34,880 nt of DNA. It comes from Streptomyces sp. RP5T. Lineage in GTDB: Bacteria > Actinomycetota > Actinomycetes > Streptomycetales > Streptomycetaceae. The stretch lies in contig NZ_RSAJ01000021.1 of NCBI RefSeq assembly GCF_003933965.1, positions 1-34,880 on the forward strand, written 5' to 3'. Shown piece after piece: positions 1 through 7,573 of the stretch; position 1 is the stretch's first letter, and each line of letters opens with the position of its first letter. Below the pieces are notes generated by a model that was given only the letters and a program-made list of their open reading frames with translations, was not told where the DNA came from and ran no database searches. Made by a program: the position numbers and the translations under genes.

Positions 1-1331
1 GGGTGACCGGGGTCGGGCACCATGACCTCGGGGCTGCCCGGCTCGCACTCCGGTTCCGACACGCTCAGGCCCTCCGCGGCCAGGGCCTGCCGGACGGCCT
101 GGGCACGGTGCAGCAGCGCGGCCTCGGAGGTGACGTCGTGGTCGTAGGAGAGCACCCGGATCACGCACTTCTCCGAGTCGGGTTCGGCCTGGGCCACGTC
201 CACCACGAGTTCGTTGTCGCCGTTGCGCAGCCTGGCGGTGTACCGGCCGCGCTCGTCGCCGTTCTCGTAGTCGCCCTCGACGAGGTCGTAGTAGGCGTAC
301 TCGTGAAGGGTGGTGGCGACCGCGTCGGCCAGGTTGACGCGGATCTGCGCGGCGAGGTGACGCATGCCCGCGCGTTCCACGGTGTCACCGAGGACCTCTT
401 CGAGGCGGGCCGTCTCCTGGTCGCGCAGTTCGAGGAGTTCACCGGTGTCGGTGGCGTCGTCGCGGGCCCGCTCCAGAGCGTTGCGGGTCTCCTCGCGCAG
501 GGCCTCGTACTCGCCGTGCGACCAGTGCACGACGTCCAGTTCGTAGCCGGCCAGGGCCTGGCCGTCCGGTCCGATCACGGGGCGGCGTGCGTTGCCCTCG
601 GCCAGCTTCTCGACGCGCACGAGCGCCTCGACGGCCTCCGACTGGGCGGAGCAGCGCTCCAGTTCGCGCTGTTCGGTGTCGACGCGCAGATCGCTCAGGG
701 AGTGGAAGGCCTCCTGCGCGACGGCCAGGGCGGCCTCGTAGCGTCCTTGCGCCGCGTTGTGCTCGGCGGTGTTCAACCGGCCGGTGAGCCGGGACAGTTC
801 ACCGGGTGCGTAGCGCTCGTGCGGGAGGGTGTCGGCGATCAGCGTGACCATGGTGCGGGCGTCCCCGAGCCAGGCGCGCACCATCTCCTCGGAGCGAGCC
901 CGGTCCTGCTTGATGGCGTCGATCTCCTGGTTCACCCGGAGCATCTCGGCGCGGCGCTCCTCCCGTTCGGCGGTGAGGGCCTGCCGGGTCTCCTCCCGCT
1001 GCCGGGCCAGGTCCCGCCGGGTCTCGGCCCGGATCTGCCCCGCGGCCTCGTCGAGCGACCTGTGCAGCTGGTCGGCCTGTTCGCGGAGCCGGCGCGTGGT
1101 GGTCTCCTCCAGCCGCCGGGTCTGGTCGCTGAGCGCGCTCATGGCCTGCTCGTGGCGCCGCTGGCGTTCCTGGACACCGGCGAAGGACCGGTCGATGTCG
1201 GCGCGGGTCTGGGCCCGTACGTCGTCGATCAGCCGGGGGATGTTGCGCTGGACCTCCTTGAGCTGCTGGGCCTTTCGCTGGATGCGGTACCACTCCGACT
1301 CGTCGACCTGGATGCGCTTCCTGCCGCTCAT
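1..1331 (-). CDS. Coiled-coil cytosolic protein of the GTPase cluster, 3' end off window
   Basis: The reading frame opens at ATG 1331 and stays open to the left window edge, so the C-terminus is missing; about 443 codons are visible. The protein starts MSGRKRIQVDESEWYR. Roughly residues 12–200 are rich in E, R, Q, L and A with heptad spacing, which indicates a long coiled coil. The following 200 residues look globular, with a mixed alpha/beta pattern ending in acidic, proline-containing sequence. There is no signal peptide or membrane segment, so it is probably cytosolic. The start codon overlaps the stop of the radical SAM gene (ATGA, 1328–1331), making it the last visible member of the cluster that begins at 10798. 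I do not recognise the family. Scaffold or adaptor is an inference from the coiled coil and the coupling. A long open frame on the opposite strand is a GC-bias shadow. Confidence 0.8.
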   Translation of the reverse strand, partial: MSGRKRIQVDESEWYRIQRKAQQLKEVQRNIPRLIDDVRAQTRADIDRSFAGVQERQRRHEQAMSALSDQTRRLEETTTRRLREQADQLHRSLDEAAGQIRAETRRDLARQREETRQALTAEREERRAEMLRVNQEIDAIKQDRARSEEMVRAWLGDARTMVTLIADTLPHERYAPGELSRLTGRLNTAEHNAAQGRYEAALAVAQEAFHSLSDLRVDTEQRELERCSAQSEAVEALVRVEKLAEGNARRPVIGPDGQALAGYELDVVHWSHGEYEALREETRNALERARDDATDTGELLELRDQETARLEEVLGDTVERAGMRHLAAQIRVNLADAVATTLHEYAYYDLVEGDYENGDERGRYTARLRNGDNELVVDVAQAEPDSEKCVIRVLSYDHDVTSEAALLHRAQAVRQALAAEGLSVSEPECEPGSPEVMVPDPGH

Positions 1332-2020
1332 GACGGATCTTCCTTCCTGGGGACGTACGCAGAGGTGCCGCTGCCCCGGACCTCGCCCGGGGGGCGGGCC
1401 AGGGGGGCGGCGAGGACGGTGTCGACGGCCGTGTCGAAGACGTCGAGCAGGCCGGGCGGCGGTACTCCGATGAGCAGCGTCTCCGGTCCGTCGACGGCGA
1501 TCTCCGCGGAGCGCGGGCGGGCGTCGAAGTCGTAACCGCAGGCCGCCAGTCGGCCGGTGAGGTGGTGGACGCGCTGGTTGGAGCTGCCGCGCAGGCCCCG
1601 GCCGTCGTCCAGGGAGGCGACGTACCGGCCGTCGATGAGGACGTCGACTCGGGCGAGCAGGTCCGCCACCCCCGCGGTGGGCGGGTCGGAGCGCAGCCGT
1701 TCCAGCCGGTGACCGGTGAAGCAGACGACGGAGACGTCCCGGATCAGGCGGGCGTGGCGCACCAGTTCGGCGAGTCCCGCGGCCTGCTGCATCGGCTCCC
1801 CTCCGGAGAGGGTGAGGCCGGAGACCCGGGGGTCGGCGAGCAACTCCGCGGCGAGGGCGACGGGTTCGGCCCGCCGGGCCGGGCGGTCGGGGATCCAGTC
1901 CGGGGCGATGCAGCCCGGGCAGCGGAAGGGACAGCCCTGTACCCAGACGACGGACCGGACACCGGGCCCGAGGGCCTCGGTGCCGACATGGGTGGCCGCG
2001 AGGTTCAGGGAGGTCGTCAC
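1328..2020 (-). CDS. Radical SAM activating-enzyme-like protein (4Fe-4S single-cluster)
   Basis: 230 residues. Residues 30–37 contain the Cx3Cx2C cluster motif (C30, C34, C37) in the context GCPFRCPGC, and SGGEP at 72–76 is the SAM-binding motif. Size, layout and the Pro-Gly between the last two cysteines match the small NrdG/PflA-type activase family, which generates a 5'-deoxyadenosyl radical to place a glycyl radical on a partner or modify a peptide. No glycyl-radical enzyme is visible in the window, so the substrate is unknown; a neighbouring cluster protein is a possible target. GTG 2020 was chosen because it gives a 4-base GTGA overlap with the stop of the upstream vWA gene; the frame could be opened further upstream only inside that gene. 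Its own stop overlaps the next start (ATGA). The fold call is secure, the role is not. Confidence 0.88.
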   Translation of the reverse strand: MTTSLNLAATHVGTEALGPGVRSVVWVQGCPFRCPGCIAPDWIPDRPARRAEPVALAAELLADPRVSGLTLSGGEPMQQAAGLAELVRHARLIRDVSVVCFTGHRLERLRSDPPTAGVADLLARVDVLIDGRYVASLDDGRGLRGSSNQRVHHLTGRLAACGYDFDARPRSAEIAVDGPETLLIGVPPPGLLDVFDTAVDTVLAAPLARPPGEVRGSGTSAYVPRKEDPS

Positions 2021-3651
2021 GACCGGCCGCCCGCGGGCACCCGGTCCTCGGCCCCTTGCGGGAGGTAGGTGAACGACACCCCGTTGACCACGACTTGGCC
2101 GCCCGGTCCGCAGGTGGCGTCGCTCTGCCGCCCCGAGGTGCCGTCCGGGGTGTAGCGGATCAGCAGGTCCACGCGTGAACGGCCCTCGGTGGACCGGCGT
2201 CGCCCGCGCACCGAGCCCCGGCCGCCGACGGCGTCGGGGCGCAGCTGGACCCGGCGCCCTCGCAGGGGGATGCGGTCCGGGGGCCGGTCCGCGTAGACCG
2301 GTGTGAGCAGCAACTCCCCCCGCAGCCGCGGACGGTGGGTGCGCCGCCACGACAGCCACCAGATCAGCAGGACGGCGGCGAGGCCGCCGGTCAGCGCCGG
2401 CAGCAGGAGCGGTGAGCCGACGGTGGCGTGCACCGGCAGCGGGGCGCCGGTGGCGCGGATCTCGCGCGGCACCTTCAGCCGTACGTCCGGGGCGAGCGGC
2501 CGTTCCCACGCGGAGGAGACGCGCCCCGACAGGCGCAGGGGCACCTCGGTGCCTCGGTCCCGGCGATAGGGCAGCGGTCCGTCCGCCAGGGTGCCGCGCA
2601 GCCGTACCGGGAAGGTGCGGGTCTGTCCCGGGTCCAGCGTCAGGGTGCCCGGCAGTCCGGAGATCCGGACCGGCTCGCCGGGCACGGAGGCGTGCAGACC
2701 CCGTACGGTCAGCGGGGTGCGCCGGGTCGTCGAGGTGAGCGTGATCTGCGCGGTGGCGGATCCGTCGGTCAGGTCACGGCCGCGGTGGTCCGTCCAGGTG
2801 GCGTCGATCCCCTTGCCGGCGTCACCGGCGAGCAGCAGTCCGGCCTTGCGCAGTCGGGTCTTGTCCCCGGCGCGCTGAAGGTAACCGCCGAGGTCCTCGA
2901 CGCTGTCGGGGCGCAGCACGGTGGCGTGGTCGATGACGTCGCCGAGCAGGTCGGCACCGGTGGCTCCGTCGCCCAACGGCAGCGCGTACCCGGCGAGTTC
3001 GGTGCCCCGCTCGTCGAGGGCCCGCGCCCGCTCGTGCAGGGCGGTCCAGGCCGGGCCCGTGCCGTCCGGGTAGGGCGAGCCGTCCGGTGGGCTGTGCGCG
3101 CCGTCGGTGAGGAGCACCACGGAGGCGACTTGGGCGGCGTCGCCGCGTTCGAGTTCGTCCAGCGCGCTGTCCAGTGCCGACCCGATGTCGGTCGCGCCGT
3201 CCTCGTCGGGCGCGTCGGGCAGCATCGACAGGATCCGGTCGGTGTCCCCGGCCGCGCCGATGTAGCGGGGCCGCGGTGTGGAGTCGAAGGTGAACAGCGC
3301 CACGTGGTCCTCGGCGGACAGCCCGTCGAGGAAGCCGCCCAGCGCGGTGCGGACGGTGTCGTAGCGGCCCCCGTTCGCCATGGATCCGGAGGTGTCGACG
3401 AGGACGGCGTAGTCGGCGGGCTGGTCGTCGAGACCGAGTTCGGTGTAGACGTCGGCCCGGCTGGGTGTGGTGTCGGCCGTGGCCGTGGGCGTGCCGAGGG
3501 ACGCGGCGGCCAGCAGCGCGAGGAGGGCGACGGCGGCTCGGGCGGGGCCTCGGGGACGGGTTCCGGCGGGCTTGGCGGCGGCCGGGGGCTTCGTGGCGGC
3601 CCGGCCCCGGAAGGGGAGTGCGAGCGGTCGCCCCCTGACGGTCGGCTTCAC
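2017..3651 (-). CDS. Exported, membrane-anchored vWA domain protein
   Basis: 544 residues from GTG 3651. A basic N-terminus is followed by a hydrophobic stretch (about 38–53) ending in an AxA-like region near residue 59, which fits a Sec signal peptide. A von Willebrand A domain follows with an intact metal-binding MIDAS: DTSGS at 86–90, T154 in a GATDIGSAL context, and D183 in LTDG. Residues about 290–410 are beta-rich. A single membrane helix lies at about 413–434 followed by RR, and a basic, beta-rich tail of about 110 residues should be cytosolic. Predicted topology is therefore vWA outside and tail inside. vWA domains with intact MIDAS bind metal and protein partners. The gene is coupled by GTGA overlaps to the Hsp70-like gene before it and the radical SAM gene after it. 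It may link an extracellular signal or partner to the cytosolic NTPases, which is inference. Confidence 0.88.
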   Translation of the reverse strand: MKPTVRGRPLALPFRGRAATKPPAAAKPAGTRPRGPARAAVALLALLAAASLGTPTATADTTPSRADVYTELGLDDQPADYAVLVDTSGSMANGGRYDTVRTALGGFLDGLSAEDHVALFTFDSTPRPRYIGAAGDTDRILSMLPDAPDEDGATDIGSALDSALDELERGDAAQVASVVLLTDGAHSPPDGSPYPDGTGPAWTALHERARALDERGTELAGYALPLGDGATGADLLGDVIDHATVLRPDSVEDLGGYLQRAGDKTRLRKAGLLLAGDAGKGIDATWTDHRGRDLTDGSATAQITLTSTTRRTPLTVRGLHASVPGEPVRISGLPGTLTLDPGQTRTFPVRLRGTLADGPLPYRRDRGTEVPLRLSGRVSSAWERPLAPDVRLKVPREIRATGAPLPVHATVGSPLLLPALTGGLAAVLLIWWLSWRRTHRPRLRGELLLTPVYADRPPDRIPLRGRRVQLRPDAVGGRGSVRGRRRSTEGRSRVDLLIRYTPDGTSGRQSDATCGPGGQVVVNGVSFTYLPQGAEDRVPAGGRS

Positions 3652-4979
3652 GGACGTGCTCCCTCGATGTCGGTCGGCAGCGTGCCGAACGGGTGTTCAC
3701 TGGCTGGTCCGGAACCCAGCGGTGCCAGGACGAGCCGGGCGGTGCCGTCGGCGGTGAGGCGGACGCCGACATGGAATCGGGTGCCTTCGGGGGCCGGTGG
3801 GACCGTCAGCGTGCGGACGGGTGCGGCGGCGCCGTGCCGCGCGTCCCGGACCTGGATCCGCACGGGCCGGCCGGCCGCGCCGCCGGAGGTCGAGGTGCGC
3901 AGCCGCACCCGCTCGTCCCCGGCCCGGGCGAAGACGGTCGGTCCGCCGGGCTCCAGGGATCCGGCGGGGCAGATGAGCAGTTCCTCGCTCCGGGGCAGTC
4001 CGTCCACCGTGCGATGGGTGCCGACGAACACGGCGTGCGGATAGCGGTCGGCGGGATCGATCCGGCCGGCGGCGACCAGGGCGGCGCCGAACGCGGCGGC
4101 GAGCGCGGGGTCCGTGCCGTCGGGCAGCGGGGCGGGCGCTCCCCGGCGCTGGGTCAGGTGGCGGCGCAGCGGCGCCGAGCGGGCGGCCCCGCCCACGGTG
4201 ACGACCTGCGCGGCCGGCTGTCCGTCGGCCGTCCGGTCGAGCACGGTGTCGAGCCCGGAGGTGAGCCGCTCCAGAGCCTGCCGCAGCACGGCCACGGTGA
4301 CCGGCCGCCCGGCCACTTCGAGGACCTCGGTCTCGCCGTAGGCCCCGGGGCGGCCGGCGCTGCGCCCGAGGGCGAGCTCCATCCGCTGCACGACGCCGTC
4401 CGTGGCCAGGGCCTCGGCGAGCGCCGCACGGGCGGCCTCGTCGTCGGCCAGTCCGGCGCCGGCGAGCACGGCCGCGTCGAAGCCCGCGGCGAAGCCCTCG
4501 GCGGGCGCGTGCCGGGCCGTGCCTGTGACCGCGACGGCCCCGGCCGTGAGCGCGCACAGCGACACCTCGGCCGCCGTGGCGCCGAGATCGCACACGGCGT
4601 ACCGGGGGCTGGTCGCGGTCCCGGCATGGCGCAACAGGGCCAGGACCGCGTGCGGGGTGCCGAGGGGACGTACCCGGGGCATCGGGTCGGTGCCGTGCAG
4701 CGCGGTCAGCACGTCGGTGGCCCGGCGTGCCTCGTCGGCCCGCGCGTGCTGCGGTACGACGACCACGACCCGGTCGGGTGTGCCGTACTGCCGGCGGTAG
4801 GCGGTGTAGGCGGCTTCGAGCCCGGCACCGCGGTGGCCGCCCGCCGCGCCGGAGGTGGGCAGCCCCTCCCCCGGTACCGTGCCGGGCAGCGCGACCAGGG
4901 CGGGGGTGCCGTCGGGGCCGAGATGGGCGATGCGGGTGTAGCGGGCCCCGGGGTCGATCGCCACGGCGGGCGCGTTCAT
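3648..4979 (-). CDS. Hsp70-like actin-fold ATPase lacking the chaperone C-terminus
   Basis: 443 residues. The phosphate-1 segment AIDPGARYTRIA is near residues 7–18, the phosphate-2 segment CDLGATAAEVS at 131–141, and the adenosine motif VTVGGAARSAPL at 261–272. Their order and spacing match the Hsp70/actin ATPase fold, although DnaK's GT and GGGT loops are altered (PGARYT and GATAAE). After about residue 310 there is a beta-rich region of roughly 130 residues instead of the canonical substrate-binding domain plus helical lid, so ordinary chaperone function is unlikely. No signal peptide or membrane helix is present. ATG 4979 overlaps the stop of the GAP1-like gene and the stop at 3648 overlaps the vWA start. 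Such stand-alone Hsp70-like ATPases occur in actinomycete NTPase clusters; the role here is unknown. Confidence 0.82.
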   Translation of the reverse strand: MNAPAVAIDPGARYTRIAHLGPDGTPALVALPGTVPGEGLPTSGAAGGHRGAGLEAAYTAYRRQYGTPDRVVVVVPQHARADEARRATDVLTALHGTDPMPRVRPLGTPHAVLALLRHAGTATSPRYAVCDLGATAAEVSLCALTAGAVAVTGTARHAPAEGFAAGFDAAVLAGAGLADDEAARAALAEALATDGVVQRMELALGRSAGRPGAYGETEVLEVAGRPVTVAVLRQALERLTSGLDTVLDRTADGQPAAQVVTVGGAARSAPLRRHLTQRRGAPAPLPDGTDPALAAAFGAALVAAGRIDPADRYPHAVFVGTHRTVDGLPRSEELLICPAGSLEPGGPTVFARAGDERVRLRTSTSGGAAGRPVRIQVRDARHGAAAPVRTLTVPPAPEGTRFHVGVRLTADGTARLVLAPLGSGPASEHPFGTLPTDIEGARP

Positions 4980-7573
4980 CGCAGCCCCCGGAACCAGTCG
5001 GGGCGGTGGAAGGGCCACCGTAGCCATGCCAGCGGACCTGACCGCTGGGCGTGTCGTCGCGGCCCGGTGACGGCCGGCGTCATAGGCGGCGCCGCCCACG
5101 CCTGGACGGTCGGTGGCTGTGGACCCGGGCCCTGGGAGGGGGCTTCGGAGCGCGGTTCGCCGAGCAGCCTGCGGTGGCGGCGGATCTCGTCCCGGTGGAA
5201 CTCGTCCAGCGTGTGCGCGACGTGCCGGGTCTCCGCGGCGCCGCGCAGTGCCGCGTACAGGGCGAGGTCCAGGTCCTGTCGCACAAGTCGCAGTTCCCCG
5301 GCGAGAGCGTAGGCGGCCGGTGCTCCGCTCGTGTCGATGTGGTCGGCCACCGCCGAGAGCAGTTGGGGAGCGAACACGCCGTGCGGCGCGCCCGACACGA
5401 TCACCCGCGCGAGCCCTGCCGGCGACACACCCGCGCTCACCGCGTCGTGGAACTCGACGACCGGTCGCAGCCAGCGGAGCCGGTCGCGCGTGTACAGCAG
5501 GGCCAACAGGTCGGCGGGCAGGCCGAATTCGAGCCACCGGGTGTGGTTGTCGACGAGGCGACGTTCCAGGCCGTCGCAGAGGGGGTGGGCCAGGCTGGGC
5601 ATCCGCTGGGTCAGCGGGGCGAGCAACCGCATGCTGCCGCGGTCCGGTTCGGTTCCGAGCAGGGCCTCGACCACGGCCCGCTCTGCTTCCGGCACCTGTG
5701 CTAGGCGGGTGCCCAGACGGGACGCGTAGGCCTCGCGGGACCGCTCGTCCGGCAGGTAGGGGGCGCACGCCAGGCTCAGGCCGGACGGCGCCCCGCCACG
5801 GGTGTGCCCGTGCAGCACGCGCAGCAGGTCGGCGTCGGCGGCGACGGTCGGCACGAGGCCCGCGTCGCCGGCCGGAACCAGGCTGTCCAACGCGGCCGGC
5901 AGCCGCGTGGACGCCTCCCCGCGGGTGCGGGCGACCTCCAGCAGCCGCGGGTAGAGCAGGCCGACGGCCTCGGGCCGGCGCGCGGTCGCCGCGAGACCGA
6001 GGGCGACCTCCCAGGCGTCCTCGTCGGCGCCGGTGAACTCGGCGGCGTCCCGTTCCGTCGGCACATCGGCACCGGCCTGTCCGGTCACGAAGGCGGCGAA
6101 CCGCAGCCAACCCGTCAGCTCCCCGGCGGGCCGGGTCGCCGCGCAGGCCACCAGCCGGAGCAGCGGGGCGGAGTGGTGGTGGATGGCGCGGTCCTCCAGC
6201 CAGGTGCGCAGCCAGCGCAGTCCCGCCGGGTGGGAGCCGCTGACGGCGGCATCGGCCGCGCCCGTCGAGCGGCCCATGGTCCGCTCCGTCACGTAGGCGA
6301 GGGTGCCGATCCACTCCGGGTCCTGGTGCGGGGAGGACGCCAAGGCGGTCAGCAACACGTCGAAGGCACCCGGCTGTTCGGTCTCGACTGCCTGCATCAC
6401 CTGGAGGTGGCCTCGCGCGAGGGTGAGGGAGTCCTGCGTCGAACCGCGGGCCAGCACGTCCTCGGCCAGCAGGGTCGGTGTGTCGGGGCTCCGGTGCCGT
6501 CGCAGCAGACCGAGCGCGAGCCCTTCGGGGGCGCACCCGCTGAGCGCCGCGCACCGGGCCAGGTAGGGCACGAGCACGGCGAGCCGGTCCGTGCCGATGG
6601 CGTCGACGGGGTACCTCTCCAGCACCCGTTGTACGTCGTTCAGATCGCCCCGGCCCTGGCGTACGGCCTCGACCACGGAGTCCAACAGGTCGGCCTCGCG
6701 CAGTACGCGCAGCGCTTCGGCCGGGTTCTGCCCGGGGATGACGTCGGTGCTGGACAGCAGGTGCGCCACGAGAGCGCCGGTGGTGTGCTGCTTGGCGTTG
6801 AGCCGCAGGAGTTCCGCCAGGTAGGCGCGCGCGACCTCGCCCCGGGGTTCGGGCGGCGGGCCGGCACCGAGCCGGACCTCCGTCTGGCCGGACCTCGCGG
6901 CGGCCGTGAAGACGAGCCGTATGTCGTGCTCGCCCCGCCCGGTCCAGGTGGCGGCGCTGAGCCAGGCGCGGCAGCCGTAGGGCAGCAGGGCGCAGACGGC
7001 GTCGAGGGCGCGGACCCGTTCGGTGACGTCCGGGAGGTTCGCGCCGGGCTCCGGCACGAGTGCCACCCGCCGGTCGTCGAGCAGGAGCGCCGCCACGCCC
7101 GCCGCCCACGCGAAGCCCAGTTCGTCGATGAGTGAGGCGAGTTGTGCGCCGGGCGGGCGGGGCGCGGGCAGTGGCACCGACCCGGCCGGCAGGGGCCGTT
7201 CGTCCCGGGGCACCGCCTCGTCCAGCGCGGACCAGGTCAGCCGCGCGGCACCGGCCTGTGGCCAGTCGAGCAGGAACAGCCGCCAGGCGTAGCTGGGCGC
7301 CCCGGTGCCGTCGCGGCTGCCGTCCCAGGTGGTCTCGACGGTCGCGCAGACGGGGGTGGGGTCGGTGGAGGTGCTGCCGAAGAAGACCCGCCAGGGCAGC
7401 GCGGCCGACGGGTCGCGGCTCTCCGGGGTCCCCGTGCTGGCACCCCACAGGTAGCTCTCCGCCCGGTCCCTGGGCATGCTGCCGTCGAGCACCTGGTAGC
7501 CCATGACGTGCCCGGGGCGCTTGCCCAGCACGGCCCAGTCGGCGGTGAGCCCCGCCCCGGGGCCGCCGTTCAC
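4976..7573 (-). CDS. GTPase-associated protein 1 (GAP1)-like large protein
   Basis: 865 residues. GTG 7573 was chosen because it makes a GTGA overlap with the GTPase stop; a GTG one codon earlier is also possible. The N-terminal region (about 1–240) has motifs such as GYQVLDGSMPRDRAE, WRVFFGSTS and a long VRALDAVCALLPYGCRAWLS stretch, and looks like an alpha/beta domain. Residues about 250–770 are almost entirely leucine/alanine-rich helices, as in an alpha-solenoid or helical scaffold. The C-terminal 80 residues are proline-rich and basic. No signal peptide is present. Its place directly after a P-loop GTPase, its size and its helical build fit the GAP1 family described beside TRAFAC double-GTPases in bacterial conflict-type clusters. 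That family name is recalled from context and general architecture, not from an alignment, so it is tentative. It probably scaffolds or senses for the GTPase. Confidence 0.75.
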   Translation of the reverse strand: MNGGPGAGLTADWAVLGKRPGHVMGYQVLDGSMPRDRAESYLWGASTGTPESRDPSAALPWRVFFGSTSTDPTPVCATVETTWDGSRDGTGAPSYAWRLFLLDWPQAGAARLTWSALDEAVPRDERPLPAGSVPLPAPRPPGAQLASLIDELGFAWAAGVAALLLDDRRVALVPEPGANLPDVTERVRALDAVCALLPYGCRAWLSAATWTGRGEHDIRLVFTAAARSGQTEVRLGAGPPPEPRGEVARAYLAELLRLNAKQHTTGALVAHLLSSTDVIPGQNPAEALRVLREADLLDSVVEAVRQGRGDLNDVQRVLERYPVDAIGTDRLAVLVPYLARCAALSGCAPEGLALGLLRRHRSPDTPTLLAEDVLARGSTQDSLTLARGHLQVMQAVETEQPGAFDVLLTALASSPHQDPEWIGTLAYVTERTMGRSTGAADAAVSGSHPAGLRWLRTWLEDRAIHHHSAPLLRLVACAATRPAGELTGWLRFAAFVTGQAGADVPTERDAAEFTGADEDAWEVALGLAATARRPEAVGLLYPRLLEVARTRGEASTRLPAALDSLVPAGDAGLVPTVAADADLLRVLHGHTRGGAPSGLSLACAPYLPDERSREAYASRLGTRLAQVPEAERAVVEALLGTEPDRGSMRLLAPLTQRMPSLAHPLCDGLERRLVDNHTRWLEFGLPADLLALLYTRDRLRWLRPVVEFHDAVSAGVSPAGLARVIVSGAPHGVFAPQLLSAVADHIDTSGAPAAYALAGELRLVRQDLDLALYAALRGAAETRHVAHTLDEFHRDEIRRHRRLLGEPRSEAPSQGPGPQPPTVQAWAAPPMTPAVTGPRRHAQRSGPLAWLRWPFHRPDWFRGLR

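Noticed and set aside
3..1535. Long rightward open frame opposite the coiled-coil and radical SAM genes
   Set aside because: Gly/Val/Arg-rich, no domain character; a shadow of GC-biased third positions of the leftward genes.
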